Shown piece by piece: positions 1 through 5,943 of a stretch of DNA of 13,485 nt. The DNA comes from an uncultured Pseudomonas sp. (GTDB lineage: Bacteria > Pseudomonadota > Gammaproteobacteria > Pseudomonadales > Pseudomonadaceae): NCBI GenBank assembly GCA_937863915.1, contig CALMID010000015.1, positions 1 through 13,485 of the forward strand. The letters run 5' to 3'. The notes below the pieces were generated by a model. That model was not told the origin of the DNA, made no database searches, and saw nothing but the letters and a program-made list of their open reading frames with translations. Both the position numbers and the translations under genes were made by a program. Positions within the stretch are counted from its first letter, which is position 1, and every line of letters begins with the position of its first letter.

Positions 1-1156
1 AGAACTCGCCGAGACGTACCCGGTAGCCCTGTTCTTCGAGGTAGAGCGCGCGGTCCAATAGCAGCCAGACTTCCAGTGGACGACGGAACAGGTTGCGCAG
101 CAGCTCCAGATTGCGCACCTCAGCCAGGCGTTGCCAGCCTGCGGCCTCCAGGGCTGGCCAGTCCTGCGTGGTGACGGCTGGCAGCTGCTTGAGGGCAGCC
201 AGATCGAGACAGAACTGGGCGAAGGATTTGTGCAGCCAGTCGCCCGGCAGTGACGGCGTGGGTAGGTATTCGTCGCATTGACGCAGCTCGCGTTGCAGCA
301 GATCGAAGCCCAGGCGCCAGGCCATCGACTGGTCGCGCTGGCGGCGCACGCGAGCGCCAGCTGTCACGGTTTCGCTGAGTGGTAGGCGCAGGTCTTCCAG
401 GCTCAGTTGCAGGTGCGAGGCCTTTGCCGTCTGTGACATGGCCTGGTAATGGCTGGTGCGGATGCGGTTGTAGCAGCAGGGGGCAACGGCCAGTTGCTGG
501 CAACCGGCCTGGCTGGCCAGCTTGAGCAGTCGCACGTGCAGGTCACCGCAGGCGTGCAGGGCTACTGGGCAGTGTTCGCTGTGCAGGTGCTGTGCGGCAT
601 TTTCAGCCAGTACATCCTGCTGCTGGTGCCGGGCATTGATGCCGGCACGCTGGCTCAGTTGCTGGCCGCTGGCGACCAGTTGCGGGTCCCATTCCAGGCA
701 GGTGAGTTGGCTGCCGTCACTGGCCAGCAATCGACCGAGATGGCCTTTTCCGGCGCACCAGTCGAGCCAGTGCTGCGGTTTTCGGGCAAAACTCAGATGA
801 CTGGCAAAGGCCTGGATCTGCTGCCACTTGCGGCCGGGAACATCCACGGACAGCCGTGGTGGAGTGGCCGGCAGTGGATGTTGCGGCAGCGAGGGCAGCT
901 GGCTCAGGGCGCTGGATTGGCGTGCCAGGCTGGCGAATGGCTCGGGTGCCTGCAGCTGCTCGGGGCGATTGTGCGCGGCCTCGGCCTGTTCCAGGCTGCG
1001 GCCGCGCAGCCAGCTCGCCAGCTCCGGGTGTTCGCGCTCCCAGACAAGCTGCCGTTCGGTGAAGGGACGCGGCCGCCACAGGGCTTGATGTTCGCTGAGA
1101 AAGGCATCCAGCGCAGCAAACTGCTGCGCCAGTGGCGAGGCGGACGAATCAGGCAT
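1..1156 (-). CDS. Class I SAM-dependent methyltransferase-fold protein, 3' end truncated by window edge
   Basis: The minus strand reads open from the ATG at 1156 to the window edge, giving 385 codons with no stop, so the C-terminus is missing. SAM-binding motif I is LDWCAGKGHLGR at residues about 131-142. The acidic post-I strand is CLEWD (153-157). It is followed by HACGDLH (201-207) and APCCYN (225-230). The AGKGHL, HACGDL and PCCY(N/H) series is what I associate with the Methyltransf_32 group (METTL25/GSTCD relatives), so a transferase on protein, RNA or a small molecule is likely, with substrate unknown. Residues 1-120 form a variable, Gln/Ala-rich N-terminal region. The start lies 16 bases after the stop of the upstream permease, which suggests co-transcription with the ABC importer. 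No strong ribosome-binding site precedes the ATG, so the true start could differ slightly. Fold call is secure; function is not. Confidence 0.8.
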   Translation of the reverse strand, partial: MPDSSASPLAQQFAALDAFLSEHQALWRPRPFTERQLVWEREHPELASWLRGRSLEQAEAAHNRPEQLQAPEPFASLARQSSALSQLPSLPQHPLPATPPRLSVDVPGRKWQQIQAFASHLSFARKPQHWLDWCAGKGHLGRLLASDGSQLTCLEWDPQLVASGQQLSQRAGINARHQQQDVLAENAAQHLHSEHCPVALHACGDLHVRLLKLASQAGCQQLAVAPCCYNRIRTSHYQAMSQTAKASHLQLSLEDLRLPLSETVTAGARVRRQRDQSMAWRLGFDLLQRELRQCDEYLPTPSLPGDWLHKSFAQFCLDLAALKQLPAVTTQDWPALEAAGWQRLAEVRNLELLRNLFRRPLEVWLLLDRALYLEEQGYRVRLGEF

Positions 1157-1172
1157 GCTGGCCAGGGCGCGT

Positions 1173-1865
1173 TTAGCGCCCCTGCTGGCTGGCATCCACT
1201 CGCAGCTTGTGCTCCAGCACCTTGAAGGCACGTACCAGAACGTACGCGATCAGCAGGTAGAGCATGCCGGCCGCGAAGAAGATCTCTACCGGCAGGTAGG
1301 TGCGGGCGATGATGGTGCGTGCCATGCCGGTCAGGTCCAGCAGGGTGATGGTGCTGGCCAGGGCGCTGGCCTTGAGCATCAGGATCACCTCGTTGGAGTA
1401 GGCTGGCAGGCCGATGCGGGTGGCGCGTGGCATGACGATGTAAAACAGCGTCTGCCACTTGGACATGCCCAGCGCGCGTGCCGCTTCGATTTCGCCGGGC
1501 GGGATGGCCTGGATGGCACCGCGCAGGATTTCGGCGATGTAGGCCGCCGTGTGCAGGGTCATGGTGATCACCGCGCACCAGAACGGGTCACGCAGATACG
1601 GCCACAGCGGGCCATGGCGGATCGCATCGAACTGCGCCACGCCGTAGTAGACCAGGAACAGCTGCACCAGCAGCGGGGTGCCACGGAAGAAAAAGATATA
1701 GCCGTAGGGCAGGGCGCGAACGTACCAGTGCGTGGAGGAGCGGGCGATGCCCAGTGGAATGGCCAGCAGCAGGCCGGCGACAACCGAAATGGCGACCAGC
1801 TCCAGGGTCAGGCCGGCGCCTTCGAGCAGGCGCGGGAACCACTTGATGATGACTTCCCAATTCAT
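1173..1865 (-). CDS. Polar amino-acid ABC transporter permease (HisM/ArtM-type)
   Basis: This is a 230-residue inner-membrane permease of the HisM/ArtM family, normal in length. It has several hydrophobic segments (for example about residues 20-40, 55-75, 97-117 and 185-210). The cytoplasmic EAA loop, which docks on the ATPase, is at about 125-150 (GEIEAARALGMSKWQTLFYI). It would pair with the adjacent HisQ-type permease to form the translocation pore. Its ATG shares one base with the stop codon of that gene (TAATG at 1863-1867 on minus), so translation is probably coupled and the two subunits made in equal amounts. Family and role are certain; the substrate is inferred from the binding protein and the promoter region to be arginine or related basic amino acids. 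A specific gene symbol is not justified. Confidence 0.93.
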   Translation of the reverse strand: MNWEVIIKWFPRLLEGAGLTLELVAISVVAGLLLAIPLGIARSSTHWYVRALPYGYIFFFRGTPLLVQLFLVYYGVAQFDAIRHGPLWPYLRDPFWCAVITMTLHTAAYIAEILRGAIQAIPPGEIEAARALGMSKWQTLFYIVMPRATRIGLPAYSNEVILMLKASALASTITLLDLTGMARTIIARTYLPVEIFFAAGMLYLLIAYVLVRAFKVLEHKLRVDASQQGR

Positions 1866-2554
1866 TATGCGCTCCTCACAAAACCACGGGCGGCGCGGCG
1901 CTCAAGGAAGTGCATGGCCGTCATGGCGATGACCGTGAGGCCCAGATAGATGAAGGCGGCGACCAGGAAGAAGGTGAACGGCTCCTTGGTGGCGGTCACG
2001 GCAATCTGCGAGCGGCGCATGATTTCCTCCAGGCCGATCACCGAAACCAGTGCAGTGTCCTTCATCAGGATCATGAATAGGTTGCCCAGGCCCGGCAGGG
2101 CGATGCGCCACATCTGCGGCAGGATGATGCGCCAGAAGATGCGTGGCCGGGACATGCCCAGCGCCTGGCCGGCTTCGCGGTGGCCGCGCGGAATGGCCAG
2201 CAGGGCGCCGCGGAATACTTCCGTGGCATAGGCGCCAAAGCACAGGCCGAGGGCGATTGAGCCGGCGGCGAAGGCGCTCAGCTCCAGTTGCGGCATGCCC
2301 AGCCATTGGCCGAGGGCGCGCATCAGGTTGACGGTGCCGAAATACATCAGCAGTACCCAGAGCAGTTCGGGTACGCCACGCACGATGGTCGAATAGAGTC
2401 CGCCAATCGTGCTGAGAATACGGTTTTGCGACGTCTTGGCCAGTGCGCCGGAGAGGCCGAGCACCAGGCCGATGGCCAGCGCAGTGAGCGCCAGCTTGAT
2501 GGTCATGAGGGTGCCGGCGGCCAGGGCCGGTCCGAAGCCGTGAAGATCGATCAT
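1865..2554 (-). CDS. Polar amino-acid ABC transporter permease (HisQ/ArtQ-type)
   Basis: This 229-residue integral membrane subunit is the partner of the HisM-type permease directly downstream. Hydrophobic segments are visible at about residues 12-36, 53-75, 95-115 and 195-220. The EAA loop is at about 125-150 (GHREAGQALGMSRPRIFWRI). The start ATG at 2554 is preceded on the minus strand by GGAG with an 11-base spacing, longer than usual. That GGAG can also pair with a CTCC just before the ATG, so initiation may be somewhat weak. A strong 13-bp hairpin (2571-2600) separates this gene from the binding-protein gene upstream. Together these features would keep permease output below that of the periplasmic protein, as is usual for such operons. 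Confidence 0.93.
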   Translation of the reverse strand: MIDLHGFGPALAAGTLMTIKLALTALAIGLVLGLSGALAKTSQNRILSTIGGLYSTIVRGVPELLWVLLMYFGTVNLMRALGQWLGMPQLELSAFAAGSIALGLCFGAYATEVFRGALLAIPRGHREAGQALGMSRPRIFWRIILPQMWRIALPGLGNLFMILMKDTALVSVIGLEEIMRRSQIAVTATKEPFTFFLVAAFIYLGLTVIAMTAMHFLERRAARGFVRSA

Positions 2555-2570
2555 GGGGAGTACTGCTCCG

Positions 2571-2600
2571 GGCTAACGCTGCCCTGAGGCAGCGCTAGCC
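2571..2600 (-). other. Intercistronic 13-bp hairpin between binding-protein and permease genes
   Basis: In the minus-strand transcript, arms at 2588-2600 and 2571-2583 pair over 13 bp with one G-U wobble and a UCAG tetraloop. No U-tract follows, so it is not a standard intrinsic terminator. The position, directly after the periplasmic binding-protein gene and before the first permease gene, matches the mRNA-stabilising or partial-attenuation hairpins known from other binding-protein operons such as malE-malF. The structure is seen directly; its role in differential expression is inference. Confidence 0.75.
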
Positions 2601-2606
2601 GGTCGG

Positions 2607-3359
2607 TCAGAGGATGCTGAAGGGGAAGTACTTGTCGTTGATCTGCTTGTAGGTGCCGTCAGCAACGATTTCTTTCAGGGCCGCATTCAGCTTCTCGCGC
2701 AGCGCATCGTTCTTGCGCACGGCGATGCCGATCTTGTCGTTGTCGAAGACCGGGTCGCCTTTGAACTCGAAGCCTTTGCCGGCATCGCTCTTGAGCCATT
2801 CCCAGTTGACGAAGGTGTCGGCCAGTACGCCGTCGACGCGGCCGGAGGCCAGGTCAAGGTAGGCATTTTCCTGGGTGTCATAGAGCTTCAGCTCGATGGT
2901 GTCGCCGAGGTTGTCCTCAGCCCAGGTGCCGGCGATGGTGGCGCGCTGTGCACCGATGACCTTGCCTTTCAGGCTGGCCTTGTCGGTCTTGAACTCGGTG
3001 CCTTTCGGGCCGATGAACTGCAGCTTGTTGGTGTAGTAGGGATCGGTGAAATCAACGGCCTGCTTGCGCTCCTCGGTGATCGACATCGAGGCGACGATGA
3101 AGTCGAACTTGCTGGCGTTGAGGGCCGGGATGATGCCGTCCCAGTCGGAGGTGACCACTTCACACTCGACCTTCATCTTGGCGCACAGGGCATTGGCGAT
3201 GTCGACGTCGAAGCCGACGACCTTGCCGCTGGCATCGATCAGGTTGAAGGGGGGGTAAGCACCCTCGGTGCCGATGCGCAGCTTGTCGGCCGCAATGGCC
3301 TGGGTACCGAAGGCCAGGGTAGCGGTGACGGCCAGCAGAATCTTCTTATAGCTCTTCAT
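2607..3359 (-). CDS. Periplasmic amino-acid-binding protein (HisJ/LAO/ArgT family)
   Basis: This 250-residue protein is a type II periplasmic binding protein that captures its ligand and delivers it to the permease pair. Residues 1-23 form a Sec signal peptide (two-Lys N-region, hydrophobic core, AIA before the cleavage point), leaving a mature protein beginning ADKLRIG. Against my memory of LAO/HisJ, the basic amino-acid pocket is largely kept: AYPPF at 34-38, SDWDG at 71-75, VASMSIT at 89-95 (Ser91 and Ser93 matching Ser70 and Ser72), the carboxylate-binding Arg98, and Asp181. LAO Ser69 is replaced by Ala90. Cys59 and Cys66 match the LAO disulfide. The ATG at 3359 has GGAG nine bases upstream. 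A basic amino acid (arginine, ornithine, lysine or citrulline) is the most likely ligand, with moderate certainty. Confidence 0.93.
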   Translation of the reverse strand: MKSYKKILLAVTATLAFGTQAIAADKLRIGTEGAYPPFNLIDASGKVVGFDVDIANALCAKMKVECEVVTSDWDGIIPALNASKFDFIVASMSITEERKQAVDFTDPYYTNKLQFIGPKGTEFKTDKASLKGKVIGAQRATIAGTWAEDNLGDTIELKLYDTQENAYLDLASGRVDGVLADTFVNWEWLKSDAGKGFEFKGDPVFDNDKIGIAVRKNDALREKLNAALKEIVADGTYKQINDKYFPFSIL

Positions 3360-3373
3360 ACGGTAAAGCTCCG

Positions 3374-4147
3374 TTAATGGTGGCTGGACATGAACTGTTT
3401 GCAGCGCGCCGACTGCGGGTTGGTAAACACCTGCTCGGGCGTCCCCTGTTCTTCCACCAGACCCTGATGGAGGAACACCACTTCGCTCGACACCTGGCGG
3501 GCGAAGTTCATTTCGTGGGTGACCAACAGCATAGTGCGACCTTCATCGGCCAGCGCGCGGATCACATTAAGCACTTCTTGGACCATTTCCGGGTCGAGAG
3601 CCGAAGTCGGCTCGTCGAACAGGATGACCTTGGGCTGCATGGCCAGGGTGCGGGCAATCGCGGCGCGCTGCTGCTGACCGCCGGAGAGCTGATTTGGGTA
3701 GCTGTGGCGCTTGTCGGCGATGCCAACCTTGGCCAGCAGCGCTTCGGCCACCTCGATGGCTTCGGCGCGGCTCTGCCCCAGCACGCGGCGCGGTGCCTCG
3801 ATGATGTTGTCGAGGATGCTCATGTGCGGCCAGAGGTTGAAGTTCTGGAAGACAAAGCCGATCTCGCTGCGCAGGCGGTTGATCTGCTTGTTGTCGGCGG
3901 CGATCAGGTCGCCATTTTTCGCAGGCTTGAGTTTGAGCTCCTCGCCGGCGACGAAAATCTGGCCCTGGTGGGGCGATTCGAGCAGGTTGATGCAGCGCAG
4001 AAAGGTCGACTTGCCCGAGCCGGAGGAGCCGAGGATGGAGATCACGTCGCCATCGCGGGCGGTGAGGGAAATGCCCTTGATCACCTCGAGGTCGCCATAG
4101 CGCTTGTGCAGGTTGCGAATTTCCAGTGCTGGGGTGGCCACGGCCAT
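3374..4147 (-). CDS. Amino-acid ABC transporter ATP-binding protein (HisP/GlnQ family)
   Basis: This 257-residue cytoplasmic ATPase energises the importer. Walker A is GSSGSGKST at residues 40-48, the Q-loop glutamine is Gln101, the signature is LSGGQQQR at 154-161, Walker B is VILFDE at 174-179 with catalytic Glu179, and the switch histidine is His211. Length and motifs match HisP/ArtP/GlnQ. It is the first gene of the operon; its stop is 14 bases before the start of the binding-protein gene. The ATG at 4147 is preceded by a purine-rich GAAGAGAAA stretch as ribosome-binding site. The upstream region carries a candidate promoter and ArgR-like repeats, suggesting control by arginine. Confidence 0.95.
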   Translation of the reverse strand: MAVATPALEIRNLHKRYGDLEVIKGISLTARDGDVISILGSSGSGKSTFLRCINLLESPHQGQIFVAGEELKLKPAKNGDLIAADNKQINRLRSEIGFVFQNFNLWPHMSILDNIIEAPRRVLGQSRAEAIEVAEALLAKVGIADKRHSYPNQLSGGQQQRAAIARTLAMQPKVILFDEPTSALDPEMVQEVLNVIRALADEGRTMLLVTHEMNFARQVSSEVVFLHQGLVEEQGTPEQVFTNPQSARCKQFMSSHH

Positions 4148-4204
4148 GACATTTCTCTTCTTGTTAATGGTTTCCGAATGTTCCGGCCGTCCTGGCTAGA
4201 GTCG

Positions 4205-4234
4205 AACCTAGCACAGCGGATTCGCGCCAGCCAA
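4205..4234 (-). promoter_or_regulatory. Candidate sigma-70 promoter of the ABC importer operon
   Basis: On the minus strand TTGGCT (4229-4234) could be the -35 element. After 17-18 bases comes CTAGGT/TAGGTT (4205-4211), preceded by TG as in an extended -10. The match is only moderate. A weak -10 would fit a promoter that needs an activator, such as one bound at the repeats 40-80 bases further upstream. The predicted start is near 4198, leaving a leader of about 50 bases. Confidence 0.4.
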
Positions 4235-4272
4235 GCGGGCTCCATGACCGAATAGTCGAGATTGCGGCGGCT

Positions 4273-4314
4273 TGTCGCATCACCGCAGCGGCTTGTCGCC
4301 TGTGAACAAATGCC
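4273..4314 (+). promoter_or_regulatory. Two tandem 21-bp repeats resembling Pseudomonas ArgR half-sites
   Basis: TGTCGC occurs at 4273-4278 and again at 4294-4299, exactly 21 bases apart. The identity extends to 12 bases (GCGGCTTGTCGC at 4267-4278 and 4288-4299). As I recall it, the Pseudomonas aeruginosa ArgR (AraC family) half-site is TGTCGC-N8-AA-N5, a 21-bp unit that acts as two direct repeats. The second copy fits completely (AA at 4308-4309); the first has AG at 4287-4288 instead of AA. The pair is centred roughly 95 bases upstream of the predicted operon start, which fits activation better than repression. The repeat is seen; assignment to ArgR is inference supported by the adjacent amino-acid importer. 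Confidence 0.6.
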
Positions 4315-4380
4315 TGCAACTTTTCACGCATTACGGCGCTGAACGCTGCGACTATCGGGTCGTAGTTCGGACGATTGTCT

Positions 4381-4404
4381 GCCTGGCGTACAAAATCACC
4401 AGGC
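4381..4404. repeat. Short inverted repeat next to the tRNA terminator
   Basis: GCCTGGCG (4381-4388) and CACCAGGC (4397-4404) form an 8-bp stem. It contains one G-U wobble if transcribed from the minus strand, with an 8-base loop. It lies just beyond the tRNA-Phe terminator in the direction of tRNA transcription. It has no following T-tract, so it might be a back-up pause element or have no function. Confidence 0.4.
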
Positions 4405-4410
4405 AATAAA

Positions 4411-4443
4411 AAACCCCAAGGAATTTAACTTCGCTTGGGGTTT
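4411..4443 (-). terminator. Intrinsic terminator of tRNA-Phe
   Basis: A perfect 10-bp stem (AAACCCCAAG at 4411-4420 with CTTGGGGTTT at 4434-4443) encloses a 13-base loop. On the minus strand it runs into TTTTTTATT, a proper T-tract. It begins 11 bases after the CCA end of the tRNA. In the opposite direction only three Ts follow, so it works mainly for the tRNA and would insulate the ABC operon from readthrough. Confidence 0.9.
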
Positions 4444-4454
4444 CTCGGTATTAG

Positions 4455-4530
4455 TGGTGCCCAGGGACGGAATCGAACCGCCGACACGGGGATTTTCAAT
4501 CCCCTGCTCTACCGACTGAGCTACCTGGGC
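4455..4530 (-). tRNA. tRNA-Phe (anticodon GAA)
   Basis: The 76-base minus-strand sequence folds as a complete tRNA. The acceptor stem pairs GCCCAGG with CCTGGGC; the D arm contains AGCTC-AGTCGGTA-GAGC; the anticodon stem GGGGA/TCCCC holds the loop TTGAAAA with anticodon GAA (4495-4497 region); the T arm contains GGTTCGATTCC. CCA is encoded at the 3' end (4455-4457). It has its own promoter upstream and terminator downstream, and follows yggX on the same strand. No attachment-site duplication or integrase is seen near it. Confidence 0.97.
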
Positions 4531-4541
4531 AACGGGGCGCT

Positions 4542-4570
4542 ATTAAACGGATTTCGCCGGGGGGTGTCAA
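4542..4570 (-). promoter_or_regulatory. tRNA-Phe promoter with GC-rich discriminator and AT-rich upstream element
   Basis: On the minus strand a consensus TTGACA (4565-4570) is separated by exactly 17 bases from TTTAAT (4542-4547), 12 bases before the tRNA 5' end. The bases between the -10 and the start are AGCGCCCC, the GC-rich discriminator typical of stable-RNA promoters under stringent control. AAAAAATTTT at 4581-4590, upstream of the -35, looks like an UP element for the RNA polymerase alpha subunit. Growth-rate control is inferred. Confidence 0.8.
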
Positions 4571-4606
4571 CCTGAATGTGAAAATTTTTTCAGGTGGGAC
4601 GGGCGC

Positions 4607-4879
4607 TTACGCGCTCGGCGGGACATAGCCCTCGGCCTGGGCGTATTCCTCGCCGGAGAAGAACTTGTCCATTTCGGCCTGGAGGAACTTGCGATCCTCG
4701 GCGTTCATCATGTTCAGACGGCGCTCGTTGATCAGCATGGTCTGGTGCTTCTGCCACTCGTCCCAGGCTTTCTTCGAGATGTTGTTGAAGATGTCCTCAC
4801 CCTTGGCGCCCGGATAGGGCGGGCGGTCGAGGCCGGGGAGTGCTTCGTTGTACTTGCGGCAATTCACGGTGCGGGTCAT
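4607..4879 (-). CDS. yggX: Probable Fe(2+)-trafficking protein YggX
   Basis: This 90-residue small cytoplasmic protein matches the YggX family in length and in sequence along its whole extent: [20 protein letters not shown] at the N-terminus with the conserved Cys7, [20 protein letters not shown] (residues 20-39), and a C-terminal [14 protein letters not shown] segment. YggX is linked to protection of iron-sulfur clusters and resistance to oxidative stress. Its ATG overlaps the mutY stop (ATGA at 4876-4879), so it is translated in the same operon as MutY, itself an iron-sulfur enzyme; the mutY-yggX pairing is also found in Escherichia coli. Confidence 0.96.
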   Translation of the reverse strand: MTRTVNCRKYNEALPGLDRPPYPGAKGEDIFNNISKKAWDEWQKHQTMLINERRLNMMNAEDRKFLQAEMDKFFSGEEYAQAEGYVPPSA

Positions 4880-5943
4880 GACAGCTCTCCAGCAGGCAAT
4901 TCGTCAGCGGCGCGCTTGAGCAGTTTCTTCACCGGAGCGGCGAGACCCAGGCGCGGCGGGCTGGCGAGGTTATACCAGAGCCACTCGCCTTCGGCCACGT
5001 TGGGGGCGGCCTGCTCGACCGTTACCAGCCAGGGCTCGATGGCCAGCTGGAAGTGACTGAAGGTGTGGCTGAGCGGGGCGAGGGCGCGACGCTCGCCCAG
5101 CTGCAGTTGCCGCTCGTCGGCCAGGGTATCGATGGCGCTCGGGTCATCCAGCTCCGGCAGGCTCCACAGGCCGCCCCACAGGCCACTCGACGGGCGGCGA
5201 TAGAGCAGCACTTCGCCCTGGGCGTTGACCAGCAGCGGCATCAGCGTGCGTTTCTGCGGCAGGGCCTTGCGCGGCTTGGCTTCGGGGAAGGCGGTTTCCC
5301 GGCCGAGCAGGTGGGCGCGGCAGCCGGCGCGCACCGGGCACAGCAGGCAGCTGGGCTTGCTGCGGGTGCAGAGGGTGGCGCCCAGGTCCATCATCGCCTG
5401 GGTGTAGTGGTTGACGCGCTCCTGCGGGGTCAGTGTTTCGGCCAGCTGCCACAGCTGCGCGGCGACCTTGGGCTCGCCGGGGTAGCCGGGCTGTGCGGCA
5501 TAGCGCGCCAGCACGCGTTTGACGTTGCCGTCGAGGATCGGTGCGCGCAGGCCCATGGAGAGACTGGCAATGGCGCCGGCGGTGGAGCGGCCGATGCCGG
5601 GTAGCTCGGCCAGTTGCTCGACCGAGCGGGGGAATTCGCCACCGTGCTCGTTGACCACGATCTGCGCGGCCTTCTGCAGATTGCGGGCGCGGGTGTAGTA
5701 ACCCAGGCCCGTCCACAGGTGTAGCACTTCGTCTTCCGGCGCGGCGGCAAGGTCCTGCACGCTAGGCAGGGCCTGCATGAAGCGGTCGAAGTAGTTGAGC
5801 ACGGTGCTGACCTGGGTCTGCTGCAGCATGATTTCCGAGACCCAGACGCGATACGGCGTAATGCCCTGCTGCCAGGGCAGATCCTTGCGGCCGTGCTGGT
5901 CGTACCAGGCCAGCACGGCGCCGTTGAACTGCTCAGGTGTCAT
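4876..5943 (-). CDS. mutY: Adenine DNA glycosylase MutY
   Basis: This 355-residue enzyme removes adenine mispaired with 8-oxoguanine, the last safeguard of the GO repair system. Catalytic Glu37 lies in [10 protein letters not shown] and Asp138 in ILDGNVKRV. The helix-hairpin-helix is [12 protein letters not shown] at about 114-125. The [4Fe-4S] ligands are Cys192, Cys199, Cys202 and Cys208 with the normal 6-2-5 spacing. These four cysteines and both catalytic residues have the same numbers as I remember for E. coli MutY, which supports the chosen start. Residues from about 232 form the MutT-like 8-oxoG recognition domain ([31 protein letters not shown]). It is joined by 4-base overlaps to asmA upstream and yggX downstream. 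Confidence 0.98.
   Translation of the reverse strand: MTPEQFNGAVLAWYDQHGRKDLPWQQGITPYRVWVSEIMLQQTQVSTVLNYFDRFMQALPSVQDLAAAPEDEVLHLWTGLGYYTRARNLQKAAQIVVNEHGGEFPRSVEQLAELPGIGRSTAGAIASLSMGLRAPILDGNVKRVLARYAAQPGYPGEPKVAAQLWQLAETLTPQERVNHYTQAMMDLGATLCTRSKPSCLLCPVRAGCRAHLLGRETAFPEAKPRKALPQKRTLMPLLVNAQGEVLLYRRPSSGLWGGLWSLPELDDPSAIDTLADERQLQLGERRALAPLSHTFSHFQLAIEPWLVTVEQAAPNVAEGEWLWYNLASPPRLGLAAPVKKLLKRAADELPAGELS

Noticed and set aside
449..1225. Plus-strand open frame of 258 codons
   Set aside because: Antisense to the methyltransferase frame, which has intact SAM-binding motifs and fits the operon direction.
4196..4211. CTAG-TCGA-CTAG imperfect palindrome near the predicted ABC operon start
   Set aside because: Three 4-base blocks with mismatches between them; too weak to call an operator, and it overlaps the putative -10.
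3377..4255. Plus-strand open frame of 292 codons opposite the ATPase gene
   Set aside because: The opposite strand has every ABC ATPase motif in order; this frame has no plausible motif and ends in the promoter region.
4164..4406. Minus-strand open frame of 80 codons upstream of the ABC ATPase gene
   Set aside because: It covers the putative promoter, the ArgR-like repeats and the inverted repeat next to the tRNA terminator; composition is unlike a protein, and no ribosome-binding site was recognised.
4455..4530. tRNA-Phe as an integration site for a mobile element
   Set aside because: No integrase, no duplicated tRNA 3' end, and normal core genes on both sides.
4571..4594. CCTGAA/TTCAGG inverted repeat as a terminator for yggX
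   Set aside because: Only six base pairs around an AT-rich loop, with no T-tract in the direction of yggX transcription. The AT-rich core is better explained as an upstream element of the tRNA promoter.
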